A stretch of DNA of 36,086 nucleotides from Chloroflexota bacterium (GCA_018829775.1 JAHJTL010000087.1:1-36086), one strand, 5' to 3'; shown: positions 14,534-22,968, numbered from the stretch's first letter. The notes: generated from the sequence alone by a model not told the origin. A program made the numbers and translations.

Positions 14534-15796
14534 CTATATCACCTTCTTGAGCTTCAGCTCCTCCAGTTGCTCCGGTGAATAACCGAGCAGGTCCTGGTAA
14601 ACCACTTCATTCGCTGCTCCCATAGGTAATCCAGGGAACCTGATCTCACCCGGCGAGTTCAGCAACTTAATAGGCACATCAGGCATCCTGAGGGCCTTGC
14701 CTGTGGCCGGGTCATTGAGGTCAACAAGTGTCTTTCTCCCCTGCACATGGGGGTCTTCAGCAATGCCGCGCATATCGGCGATTATCCCGGCGGTTATCTC
14801 GTGTTTCTCACAGGCTTCCAGAGCTTCCGGCAAAGTCATACTGGCAAACCAATTGGCGATTACCCGGTTGAGCTCCTTCCTGTTCTCTTTCTTGATTCGA
14901 GCTTCATTAGTACTGAAGCGGGGGTCACTCTTATACTCAGGTTTACCTATAGCGTCCATCAACCTCTCAAACGGCACCTGCGCCGTGGCAGAAAGCGCCA
15001 GCCAACATTTATCTTTTGTCTGGTAATTGTTGCGGGGTGCGGCATAGCTCATTTCACTACCGAAAGGTTGAGGAACTTCCCCGGTTAGCCAGTATTCAAG
15101 GAAGTCAGCACCAAGCAACCCGAGTAAAGGCTCGTAAAGTGACACGTCAATCTCCTGGCCACCGTATTCCCCTCTCCTGGCGCTTCTCAGCGCCACCATG
15201 GTAGCAAAAGCAAGATGCAGTCCGGCAACCATATCCGCCAGAGGAAACGGTGGGCTTAAAGGTGGGCCATCAGGTTGGGCATTTAGAAAAGTGAAACCGC
15301 TGAAGCCCTCCGCCAGGGTGCCAAAGCCGGGCCTGGAAGCATACGGCCCCGTCTGTCCATAGCCCGAGATTCGACCGATGACCAGTCCTTTGTTAAGCTG
15401 CAAAAGCCGCTCACTAGGAAACCCTAGCCTGCCAAGAACTCCGGGGCGAAAATTCTCCACAAGAACGTCAGACTTCTTAACCAATCCCGCAAAAATTTCG
15501 GCACCTTCAGGTGTCCTTAAATTTAGAGTTACCGGCAGCTTGTTACGGCTGACAGTCAACCACCAGGACTGAAAGCCACCTTCGAGCACTCCCCATGCCC
15601 GGATGGCATCGGGCGAATTTGTGTTCTCGATTTTGATAACCTCGGCTCCGAAATCCCCGAGAAGGGTTGCTGCAAACGGAGCTGCTATCACCGTACCCAT
15701 GTCAATTACACGAATGTTCTTAAGAGGCAGTTCGCTGCTTTCTGCATAAGCTCGCTGGCGCCGAATAAAATCACTTAACTCTTTACCTGAACTCAT
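14534..15796 (-). CDS. CaiB/BaiF family III CoA-transferase
   Basis: This protein of 420 residues has the N-terminal family III signature (IRVIDMGTVIAAPFAATLL, GAEVIKIEN). A Gly-Tyr-Gly segment (RISGYGQTGPY) and the catalytic-aspartate region (IDVSLYEPLLG) follow. These enzymes move CoA between carboxylic acids. Family members acting on itaconate, citramalate, mesaconate, formate/oxalate or carnitine cannot be told apart here. GGGGG lies six bases before the ATG at 15796; an in-frame GTG is three bases upstream. The ATG shares its A with the stop of the preceding dehydrogenase gene (TGATG), so the two are coupled. Confidence 0.9.
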   Translation of the reverse strand: MSSGKELSDFIRRQRAYAESSELPLKNIRVIDMGTVIAAPFAATLLGDFGAEVIKIENTNSPDAIRAWGVLEGGFQSWWLTVSRNKLPVTLNLRTPEGAEIFAGLVKKSDVLVENFRPGVLGRLGFPSERLLQLNKGLVIGRISGYGQTGPYASRPGFGTLAEGFSGFTFLNAQPDGPPLSPPFPLADMVAGLHLAFATMVALRSARRGEYGGQEIDVSLYEPLLGLLGADFLEYWLTGEVPQPFGSEMSYAAPRNNYQTKDKCWLALSATAQVPFERLMDAIGKPEYKSDPRFSTNEARIKKENRKELNRVIANWFASMTLPEALEACEKHEITAGIIADMRGIAEDPHVQGRKTLVDLNDPATGKALRMPDVPIKLLNSPGEIRFPGLPMGAANEVVYQDLLGYSPEQLEELKLKKVI

Positions 15797-16701
15797 CACT
15801 TGCCCCCTTTAGGTAATGTCCCGTGCTCAGTCCAAGAAAGGCCATAGTCATAAAATGACCGCTCAACCCCGGGAAAGAACCGGAAGGCATCCAGTTGGGA
15901 GACCAGTCCAGCAATAGGAACAAGCTGCCCCACATCTTTAGCCATTTTCAACACCAATGCCATGTCCTTTTGCATTCCCAACCAAAGTGGTCCCTTCGTG
16001 CCCTCACAGTATTCCTTCACGAGCTCTTGTATCAAGTCCCAATTCTGCACTGCCCAGCTACCACCTGAGCTTACCCTAACTACATTGAGAAGGGTCTCGG
16101 TTTCAAGGCCAACTCTACGAGCCAGCGCAATTCCCTCTGACAGAACAGCTAAATTGAGAATATGCAGGAAATTATTTACCAGCTTGCAAGTCTCTCCCAT
16201 TCCGGCACTGCCAAGATAAAATATGTTCTTCCCCATCGCTTCGAATACAGGGCGGCATTCCTCGAAAGCCCCCTTGTCACCACCCACCATAATAGTTAAA
16301 GTTCCAGTCTCTGCACCAGGCCTTGCTCCACTGACTGGAGCGTCTAGACATCTAATACCCTTTTCTTTGCCCTCAGCTGCTATCCTCTGACAGTGAAGAG
16401 GGTCAATAGTGCTGCTAATAACGAAAATCGACCCTTCTCTTGCCCCTTCCCAGGCTCCATTTTCCCCATAGATGACCTCATCGATTTGAGCGTCATCGCG
16501 AACCATAGTGATAATTACGTCGCTCACCCTTGCTGCTTCCTTACATGTATCGGCACTCTTAGCACCTAATGCTTGTAGTTCCTCCACGGTTTTTTTCACC
16601 ACGTCATGGACTGTAAGGTCAAAGCCCTTCTTTATCAGGTTCTTGGCCATACGTGCTCCCATCACCCCTAGCCCAATAAAACTCACCCTTTTTTTGGCCA
16701 T
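15796..16701 (-). CDS. NAD(P)-dependent 3-hydroxyisobutyrate-dehydrogenase-family reductase
   Basis: About 301 residues form a two-domain beta-hydroxyacid dehydrogenase. The N-terminal nucleotide-binding motif is GLGVMGARMAKNL, the substrate-binding stretch is DAPVSGARPGAETG, and the catalytic lysine is in MGETCKLVNNFL. Relatives oxidise 3-hydroxyisobutyrate, reduce tartronate semialdehyde, or act on 2-hydroxymethylglutarate. The start could be ATG 16701 or the in-frame GTG at 16704; the GGGGGT site fits either. It is first of a coupled trio with the CoA-transferase and the CitE-like lyase. Confidence 0.88.
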   Translation of the reverse strand: MAKKRVSFIGLGVMGARMAKNLIKKGFDLTVHDVVKKTVEELQALGAKSADTCKEAARVSDVIITMVRDDAQIDEVIYGENGAWEGAREGSIFVISSTIDPLHCQRIAAEGKEKGIRCLDAPVSGARPGAETGTLTIMVGGDKGAFEECRPVFEAMGKNIFYLGSAGMGETCKLVNNFLHILNLAVLSEGIALARRVGLETETLLNVVRVSSGGSWAVQNWDLIQELVKEYCEGTKGPLWLGMQKDMALVLKMAKDVGQLVPIAGLVSQLDAFRFFPGVERSFYDYGLSWTEHGTLPKGGK

Positions 16702-16771
16702 CACCTTCTACCCCCTTTCTTTGTTCGCGTCAGCAACTAAACCTAGTCATATTGCGGTGACACTTCGTTTC

Positions 16772-18148
16772 TCAGGCAGTAACCAGTCGGCAGAACCCTT
16801 TTATGCTTGGTTCCTGCTCCAGAGCCTGCACCCGCGTAACTATCTTCTTCCTTCTCTCCGCAGGGTAAATAGTTGATGTCAGGTCGTCGAACTTACCGAG
16901 CAGTTCTTCCCAGGTCAGCGGGTTTTCCGTGTCTCCCTTAGGATAATCAATCCTGGTCGAGAACCTTCGTCCGTCTTCAGTCACCAGCTCCACGCTGGCT
17001 GGCCACTGCCTGGGGAAGACCGTTTCCAGCCCGGGGTCTTCCACGCAGGAAACGCGCCCCATCATCTCTTTGATTCTGGGGGATTCTATATTCTCCTGAG
17101 TATATTCGTTCAAGGAGGCTTTGCCATAAAGTATGGCAACGGCTGCTCCAAAGGGCATGCTGAACTGGGCGTCAACCAGCGTCTTGGGATTGTACTTCAA
17201 TTCCTCAGGCTCAGCAACTATGGGGAACCCCGCTTTCAATATTCCCAGAGTTACCTGCTTTACCTCCTCCGGTTTCAGGTTATTCTCCCTCATAATACGC
17301 AAAATACCGTCTATCGGGCCCTGCTTGTAACGACAGCAGGCATGGGGCTTGATACTCGTTCTCATGATTTCAAAAGGCTTCCCCAAATCCGCCAGAACCC
17401 TGTCAGGGTCAGCGCCATCGGAATATGCATGCAGGAAACCAAATCTCCCCTCAATTATCGTGGCGGGCCCATTAAATCCCCTCTCTGCCAGCAGAGCCGC
17501 GATTACTCCATTGTGGGCAGCCCACCCGGCGTGCAATCGCTTGGTCCAGGAACCGTCGGCCAGGAATTCCATAGAACCCGCCGCCTGGCTTCCAGCAATG
17601 CCCAGACTATTAATCGTCTGTTCCTGGTCCAGTTCAAGTATTTTGGAGGCAGCGGCGGCAGCTCCAAAGACACCGCATGTTCCCGTTGGGTGAAATCCCC
17701 GGGCATAATGATTGGCCGGATTCAAAGCCTTGCCCAGCCTGGTCATGACCTCATAACCTGCAATTACTCCTTCGATAAACCTTTTCCCGCCGCAGTCAAT
17801 GAGTTCGCCGACAGCGAAGGCCGCCGGGAATATAGCAACTGCGGGGTGGGCAGACGATTCATTATGCAGGTCGTCCAATTCCAGCGAGTGAGCTGATGTG
17901 CCGTTGGCCAGCGCCGCATATTGGGGAGCCGCGCTCATATCAGTCCCGATAATTACCGTGCCTCCTGGGCTTAGTCCGATATCCTTGACGAGACGATACA
18001 CAGTTTTGCTCGACTCAACAAGGGAACCCCGGATGGCGACACCAAGAAAATCCAGACAATGGTATTTAACTCTATCGACTATTTCCAGAGAAATATCTTC
18101 ATACTTAATGCTGGCGCAAAACTCCACCAGCTCACTGGTAATACCCAT
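16772..18148 (-). CDS. MmgE/PrpD-family protein
   Basis: This protein of 458 residues covers the full length of the MmgE/PrpD family. Typical segments are FLGVAIRGS, ANGTSAHSLELDDLH near 80-95, GYEVMTRLGKAL, and IKPHACCRYKQGPIDGI in the middle. The family includes 2-methylcitrate dehydratase and cis-aconitate decarboxylase, which makes itaconate, so a hydro-lyase or decarboxylase acting on a tricarboxylate-like acid is expected. The adjacent CaiB and CitE-like genes make a C5-dicarboxylate route attractive, but this is inference. It lies between the reductase gene downstream and the small beta-barrel gene upstream. Confidence 0.88.
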   Translation of the reverse strand: MGITSELVEFCASIKYEDISLEIVDRVKYHCLDFLGVAIRGSLVESSKTVYRLVKDIGLSPGGTVIIGTDMSAAPQYAALANGTSAHSLELDDLHNESSAHPAVAIFPAAFAVGELIDCGGKRFIEGVIAGYEVMTRLGKALNPANHYARGFHPTGTCGVFGAAAAASKILELDQEQTINSLGIAGSQAAGSMEFLADGSWTKRLHAGWAAHNGVIAALLAERGFNGPATIIEGRFGFLHAYSDGADPDRVLADLGKPFEIMRTSIKPHACCRYKQGPIDGILRIMRENNLKPEEVKQVTLGILKAGFPIVAEPEELKYNPKTLVDAQFSMPFGAAVAILYGKASLNEYTQENIESPRIKEMMGRVSCVEDPGLETVFPRQWPASVELVTEDGRRFSTRIDYPKGDTENPLTWEELLGKFDDLTSTIYPAERRKKIVTRVQALEQEPSIKGFCRLVTA

Positions 18149-18179
18149 ATTAGCTAACCTCCACCCTCAGAAGCATTAT

Positions 18180-18503
18180 TTAAGAAACGTATTCCTTTCT
18201 AACTCCTACCTCTTGCCCTATGTCTACCGGCAGAGCAGTTCTCGTCTTTTTGTCCATGCGGAGAGTAGTAATATTCCCGCTTCCTCTGAGTAGAACGGCC
18301 TTTGCTTTTTGTGTCCAGGCACCGATTATTTCGACCGTTTCCCCTTCTGAGACTCCCAGTTCCGTCATCGCCTCCTCAGTCATAGCGGCAACACCATTTC
18401 CGTCTATATCCTCGCCCACGGTGAGGGTAATCTCTTTACCATACTGGGGTGCGGCGTAAGTTCTGCCCTCTACCTTCCTGTAAAACGCATCGCGCATGGT
18501 CAA
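18180..18503 (-). CDS. Stand-alone Cdc48 N-domain-like double-psi beta-barrel protein
   Basis: This protein of 107 residues resembles the N-terminal substrate-binding domain of archaeal VAT/Cdc48. It shows strand TLTVGEDI, then GVAAMTEEAMTELGVSEGET, VEIIG, AVLLRG, and TLRMDKKTRTALPVDIGQEV ending VRKEYV. This is the pattern of gly-rich start, helix, KxLGLxxGDxVEIxG, IxxRMDxxTRxxxxVxxGDxVxVRK. No AAA ATPase domain is present. It sits 17 bases after the fumarate reductase iron-sulfur gene and probably shares its transcript. The start is TTG 18503 with GGAGA upstream, or ATG 18497. Function unknown; an adaptor or chaperone for the reductase is one guess. Confidence 0.65.
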   Translation of the reverse strand: MTMRDAFYRKVEGRTYAAPQYGKEITLTVGEDIDGNGVAAMTEEAMTELGVSEGETVEIIGAWTQKAKAVLLRGSGNITTLRMDKKTRTALPVDIGQEVGVRKEYVS

Positions 18504-18520
18504 CTAATCTCCATAGAATT

Positions 18521-20035
18521 TCAAAGATTTTCAGCTATAAAGTCTATTATATCCATTATCCTGAGGTCATCGCTGTCCCGGGCACTGTCTATAAGGTTCT
18601 GTTCACACCAGGGACAGGCGGATACAATCACTGAGCTACCGGTTTCCCTGGCCTGTTTAATCCTTTCTTTTCCCAGGGCTATTGCCAAATCGTTATTGAC
18701 TAGCTTTACACCACCGCCAGCACCGCAGCAGAACGATTCGGCCCCGGTCTTTGCCATTTCACAGAGCTCAATCCCCTTGACAGCGCCGATAACCTCTCGC
18801 GGCGCACGATAAATCCCGCAATCTCTCCCCAATCGACACGGGTCATGGTATGTTATCCTGGTCTCCGGCATCTTCCTGCGGAGAACGCCCAATTTGTCTT
18901 TGGCTTCAGTGATGACCTGCGAAATATGCTTTACCCCGGGCATTTCTATGGTGGGCAAGTGTTTCGGGTAGTCTAAAGTCAACACCTTATAACATTCAGC
19001 ACAGCCGGTGATGACTGTCCTGGCTCCTCCCGCCTGGAACCTGCGCGCAAGGTCCCGGGCGTTTTCCCTGAACCTTTCCTCGTTACCCGTGTTCAGGAGT
19101 GGGGCACCGCAACACGGTTCATCATCAGCATAGTAGGCAACCTCAATCCCCAGTTTTCTCAATAGCGCTACCGCTGCCTTCAGTGTGTCGCCTCGTTCCA
19201 GGGACGAGAGACAACCGGCAAAGAGCACCGTATCCCCGGTTTTGGGCAGGTCCAGCCCATTTGCCCAGTGCCACTTTGCCTCCTTCCCGAAGGGATTGGA
19301 TTTCCGCCCGATGTTATCGGTTACCTCTTTTATGGACGGGGGAATCTCTTCCTCTCCAAGGAACAGTGACCGGAGCTGTCCTATAGCCTTTTCCGGGATA
19401 TTGATTCCCTTTGGGCATATGTCGGTGCAGGCGCCACACTGGGTACAGTTAAACAGGCCGTATTGAGCTGCCTCGGCCACCCTCTTTGCGGTATCCAACG
19501 GATTAAAGGCCGATTTCGCCAGATGCACCTGGTACATTGGACCAACGAAAGTCTCCCACCCCTCCTTAATCACCGGGCACACCACCAGGCAAGCCAGGCA
19601 ACCAAGGCACTGGGACATCTCCCTGGCAGGCAATACCTCGGACTGAGACGCTTTCATCTCTATTTGGGAGATATCGTCGTCACGATTCAGCCATGGCCTG
19701 AGTTCCTGAAACCGTCTCTCGGCGATATCCCGGTCAATCACCAGGTCCTTTGTCACCGGGAAATAGGGCAGGGGCTCCAGAACCATGCCATTCTCCACCG
19801 GCGCTTTGCAGGCTAAAGTGGGTTTTCCATTGGCCATTACGGTGCAGATGCCACATAGAAATTCTCGGCAGGACAATCGCCAGGCTATGTTTGCCCCATG
19901 TTTCAGATTGACATTATCTATGGCATGAGATATTCTCATGCTCTCATAATGGTCAACAGAGTACTCCTCATAGTGAGGCTCGTTGTCCAGCCGGGAATCA
20001 TAGCGAAGCACCTTTATCGAGAACTGGCTGCTCAC
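18521..20035 (-). CDS. Fumarate reductase iron-sulfur subunit fused to HdrD-like CCG domains (TfrB-like)
   Basis: This protein of 504 residues joins an SdhB/FrdB-type module to a heterodisulfide-reductase-like module, as in thiol:fumarate reductase subunit B of methanogens. A plant-type 2Fe-2S site uses Cys56, Cys61, Cys64 and Cys76. Two 4Fe-4S motifs follow (Cys143/146/149/153 and Cys197/200/203/207). Two CCG domains (CCGAPLLNTG with GCAECY, and CCGAGGG with ACPWC) bind a non-cubane 4Fe-4S cluster in HdrB/HdrD. The electron donor could be a thiol pair, or another carrier if the CCG part has diverged. No membrane anchor subunit is present. The flavoprotein gene lies 47 bases upstream. Confidence 0.88.
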   Translation of the reverse strand: MSSQFSIKVLRYDSRLDNEPHYEEYSVDHYESMRISHAIDNVNLKHGANIAWRLSCREFLCGICTVMANGKPTLACKAPVENGMVLEPLPYFPVTKDLVIDRDIAERRFQELRPWLNRDDDISQIEMKASQSEVLPAREMSQCLGCLACLVVCPVIKEGWETFVGPMYQVHLAKSAFNPLDTAKRVAEAAQYGLFNCTQCGACTDICPKGINIPEKAIGQLRSLFLGEEEIPPSIKEVTDNIGRKSNPFGKEAKWHWANGLDLPKTGDTVLFAGCLSSLERGDTLKAAVALLRKLGIEVAYYADDEPCCGAPLLNTGNEERFRENARDLARRFQAGGARTVITGCAECYKVLTLDYPKHLPTIEMPGVKHISQVITEAKDKLGVLRRKMPETRITYHDPCRLGRDCGIYRAPREVIGAVKGIELCEMAKTGAESFCCGAGGGVKLVNNDLAIALGKERIKQARETGSSVIVSACPWCEQNLIDSARDSDDLRIMDIIDFIAENL

Positions 20036-20082
20036 GAGACTCCCTTCAAAACCTTAACCGTGGTCTCTTCTGAAATCAGCAT

Positions 20083-21840
20083 CTACCCCTCAATCTTTCC
20101 GGATACGGGGAACGCCGGTAATTCCACCTCGTCAGGGTCAAGTCGCGTTTTCACAATCGGAGCCTTGGTCAGAACGTATTGACCATCCTCATCCTGATGA
20201 ATGACTATGTTCAGCGTCCAGTCCTTGTCCGGGAGGGGATAATCCTCCCTGAAATGGCCGCATCGGCTTTCTTTCCTTATCAGTGCTGCTCTCGCCATCA
20301 CTTCCGCAGATACAATCATACTCCGAACGTCCATGGCTTCGATGAAGTTCGTGTTGTAAGCGCCGGTTCCATTTCCGATTCGCGGTAAGCGGTTCTCCTT
20401 GATATCATTAAGGGTATCGAGGGCATGCTTGAGCTTTTCTTCAGTTCGGGCAATTCCCACGTAGTCCCAGGTTAGCTCTTTTATCTCATTTCTGATTGCC
20501 ATTGGATTTATCCCGTTATCTGTCCCCACAACATTCGATATCTCCTTCTCAACTCTGGCAAGTTCCTCGTTGAAGCTGGCTTCATTGATTTTACCGTATT
20601 TTCCTGACAGAGCTGTCCGGGCGGCTGCTTCACCGGCAATCTTCCCCGATACCAGCAAGTCGGGCAGCGAATTGGAACCGAGGCGATTGCCACCATGCAC
20701 CCCGCCGACACTCTCGCCGCAGGCGTATAGATTCTTCACCTTTGTCGATTCCCAGTTAGTATCCACCCTGATGCCGCCATCCTGATAATGAGAAGACGGA
20801 TAGACAATGACAGGCTCTTTCCTGATATCCAGACCGTCGTTCAGCCCTCTCATCAATATGGTGTTCAGCCTTTCCTCGATAACACTGGCGGGCAGATGGG
20901 TCACGCTCAGGTAAACGCCGCCATGTTCGGTGCCTCGACCCTCCTGCACCTCAAAATAAATACACCGCGAGGTAAAATCGCGGCAGGCAAGCTCCAGCTG
21001 TTGCGGGTTGTATCTTTCCATGAATCGCTCGCCGTGGACGTTGTAAAGTCTTCCACCTTCACCCCGCACCGCCTCAGTTATCAGAAGCCCGGCCATGGAC
21101 TCGGGTGCAATGTAACTGGTGGGATGGAACTGGAAGACCTCCATATCGACCAGTTCGGCTCCGACCTCAAGTGCCATTCTATTGGCATCACCGACTTTCC
21201 CGGAGGGGGCAATGCAATACTTGAATATCTGACCACTCCCGCCAGAGGCAAGAATGACAGCTTTGGCCTTAAATACCAGAAAGCTTCCCTTTCTCATATC
21301 ATAGGCAACACAACCGATAACTCTTTCGTCCTCCACGAGCAGTTTTAACACCATGCAATCATTGGTGACCCTGATTTGCCTTCTGAGCACCTCGCAGCAG
21401 AGCCCGCGCATCATCTCCCCACCAGTCCGGTCGCCACTGATACAGGTCCTGGGATAGGAATGCCCCCCGAGCTGTCGCTGAAAATACCTCCGGTTATCAT
21501 CTCTGTCAAAAAGGGAGCCATAGCTTTCCAGTTCCTTGAATCGGTCTGGGGCGTTATGACACAGGATTTCTACCAGCTTCTGGTTATTGAGCAGACCCCC
21601 GCCGATACACGTATCCCGGAAATGGGCTTCCCAGTTATCCCTGGAATCAGCGCTGCCGAAGACGGCGGCGTAGCCTCCCATGGCTATTGGCGTACAGCCG
21701 CTGTAGCCGAAAACCCCCTTCACTACCATATGGGTCTTAGCCCCCATCGAATCAGCGGCAATTGCAGACCGGGCAGCGGCTCCACCTCCGCCAACTATCA
21801 ATACATCGGTCTCTATAACGGGAGCGTTCCTTATTATCAT
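20083..21840 (-). CDS. Fumarate reductase/succinate dehydrogenase-type flavoprotein (TfrA-like)
   Basis: This FAD protein of 585 residues has a dinucleotide motif DVLIVGGGGAAARSA (12-26). Further family blocks are EVFQFHPTSY, EAVRGEGGRLYN, and GGVHGGNRLGSNSLPDLLVSGKIAG. Substrate-site residues include the HPTS histidine and the SHYQDGG region. Where SdhA/FrdA carry the SHT histidine that binds FAD covalently, this protein reads SGCTPIAMGG, so FAD is probably non-covalent. It forms a complex with the TfrB-like subunit and would reduce fumarate or another unsaturated acid, or run in reverse. It heads the minus-strand cluster; GGAGAAG precedes the ATG. Confidence 0.9.
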   Translation of the reverse strand: MIIRNAPVIETDVLIVGGGGAAARSAIAADSMGAKTHMVVKGVFGYSGCTPIAMGGYAAVFGSADSRDNWEAHFRDTCIGGGLLNNQKLVEILCHNAPDRFKELESYGSLFDRDDNRRYFQRQLGGHSYPRTCISGDRTGGEMMRGLCCEVLRRQIRVTNDCMVLKLLVEDERVIGCVAYDMRKGSFLVFKAKAVILASGGSGQIFKYCIAPSGKVGDANRMALEVGAELVDMEVFQFHPTSYIAPESMAGLLITEAVRGEGGRLYNVHGERFMERYNPQQLELACRDFTSRCIYFEVQEGRGTEHGGVYLSVTHLPASVIEERLNTILMRGLNDGLDIRKEPVIVYPSSHYQDGGIRVDTNWESTKVKNLYACGESVGGVHGGNRLGSNSLPDLLVSGKIAGEAAARTALSGKYGKINEASFNEELARVEKEISNVVGTDNGINPMAIRNEIKELTWDYVGIARTEEKLKHALDTLNDIKENRLPRIGNGTGAYNTNFIEAMDVRSMIVSAEVMARAALIRKESRCGHFREDYPLPDKDWTLNIVIHQDEDGQYVLTKAPIVKTRLDPDEVELPAFPVSGKIEG

Positions 21841-21894
21841 CTTCTCCGTCCCCTCAATCTGCCGAAATCTTCATCACTTTATAGTTGGGAGCAA

Positions 21895-22185
21895 TTATTC
21901 GCCCCATGGTTTAAGGCCCCAATATGGATCTTCATTAAGGTGAGGTGGTAGCTCCTCCATCTCAATAATAACACCGCCGACCTTGTCAGTATCAAAAAAA
22001 GCCATGCCACCGCCACCTTCATTTTTTGAACTGGAGATTACCTTAAACCCTGCCTCAACCATTATAGAAGTCGCTTCTTCGATGTCATCCACAATGAAGG
22101 CTATGTGGTTGATGCCTTCACCGTGGCTCTCCAAAAATATTCTCTGGGGGGACTCTCCTGTAACAACTGAATCTTCAAATAGATA
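21895..22185 (-). pseudogene. Truncated, decayed VOC-family gene copy
   Basis: The last 79 codons closely match the C-terminal half of the VOC protein at 12965-13462: GEGINHIAFIVDDIEEA, AGFKVI, GGGGMAFFDTDKVGGVIIE. The frame continues upstream with weaker similarity (FYLFEDSVVTGESPQRIFLE) but meets a stop at 22222-22224 and has no usable start; the TTG at 22134 lies inside a Leu codon of the alignment. The first half of the fold with two metal ligands is missing. The DNA just after the stop (TTATAGTTGGGAGCAATTAT) is also shared with the other copy, so this was a segmental duplication. Confidence 0.82.
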
Positions 22186-22324
22186 AAAAACGTTATCTAT
22201 TGAATTCAGATTATTATAACCCTAATAGTATAATTGCCCATATATCAAAATATCAATACTAAAACGGTTTAGGATAACATTCCGTCAAATGTTCAATTAA
22301 GGAACGCTTTTCCAACAAGATATC

Positions 22325-22353
22325 TTTTAATTGTTACTGAATAATACTATACT
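22325..22353 (+). promoter_or_regulatory. Candidate promoter for a leaderless mRNA
   Basis: A -10-like TATACT (22348-22353) lies six bases before the ATG at 22360, and a weak TTTTAA stands 17 bases upstream of it. No Shine-Dalgarno sequence is present. Transcription starting at the usual distance would begin on or next to the A of the start codon. Confidence 0.4.
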
Positions 22354-22359
22354 GGTCAC

Positions 22360-22968
22360 ATGTTGAATCTTTGGAATCGTATTATAACTACAGGCATTAT
22401 TTATCCTGCTTTAGCAGTCTTCTTCAAATTCTTGGAAAATATTACCTTCCTGGGTTTGATACGATATGTTTTCATCCGCAGACTACGTTTCAGGTGGTAC
22501 ATATTATATTCCCAACTTGCCGTTGACCTATACGTTCTATTCTGGTTTGCTACAGAGTTAGCGGTATTTTTATACCCATTTACTTCTTTAGTTATAACCC
22601 GGGTATTTTCTTATATTTATATATGGAGAATTGTTGACATTGTTCAGTCCTGGTTCAATGTAACTGTTCGCCCTCCCTACCAATCAACGCCTCCAAGAGC
22701 ATTGACCCTTGTCTTGCTGAATTATATTGAAATAATATTAATCTTTACGGTAATTATTTTTAGTTTCCAGGATAATTTCTTTCATAGACCCATTTATATG
22801 TATAACGCATTTTTCTCAAGTGTCAGTGTTATTATTCCAATGGTAGATCCGGTTATTACCCCTCTCACCCTAACCGGCCTTGCCATTTATTACGGGGAAA
22901 TCGCTTTAGGGCTGATATTTCTCATAGTCATTATTCAACGAACTGTGGCCCTTTTTTCTCATAAATAA
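22360..22968 (+). CDS. Integral membrane protein resembling a two-helix ion-channel pore without selectivity filter
   Basis: This protein of 202 residues is strongly hydrophobic. It has about four or five membrane segments, a basic loop (IRRLRFRWYI) and a final segment ending SHK. The C-terminal part (YNAFFSSVSVIIPMVDPVIT, PLTLTGLAIYYGE) lines up by eye with the pore helix, filter and last helix of Ion_trans_2 potassium channels (ITPLT-x-G). The TVGYG filter is replaced by VIIPMVD. It may be a degenerate channel or an unrelated membrane protein. The gene is AT-richer than its neighbours and stands alone. Confidence 0.55.
   Translation: MLNLWNRIITTGIIYPALAVFFKFLENITFLGLIRYVFIRRLRFRWYILYSQLAVDLYVLFWFATELAVFLYPFTSLVITRVFSYIYIWRIVDIVQSWFNVTVRPPYQSTPPRALTLVLLNYIEIILIFTVIIFSFQDNFFHRPIYMYNAFFSSVSVIIPMVDPVITPLTLTGLAIYYGEIALGLIFLIVIIQRTVALFSHK

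Noticed and set aside
22132-22134. TTG at 22134 as the start of an intact small VOC protein
   Set aside because: It falls inside a codon aligned with Leu of the full-length copy, lacks a ribosome site, and the resulting protein would miss half the fold and two metal ligands.
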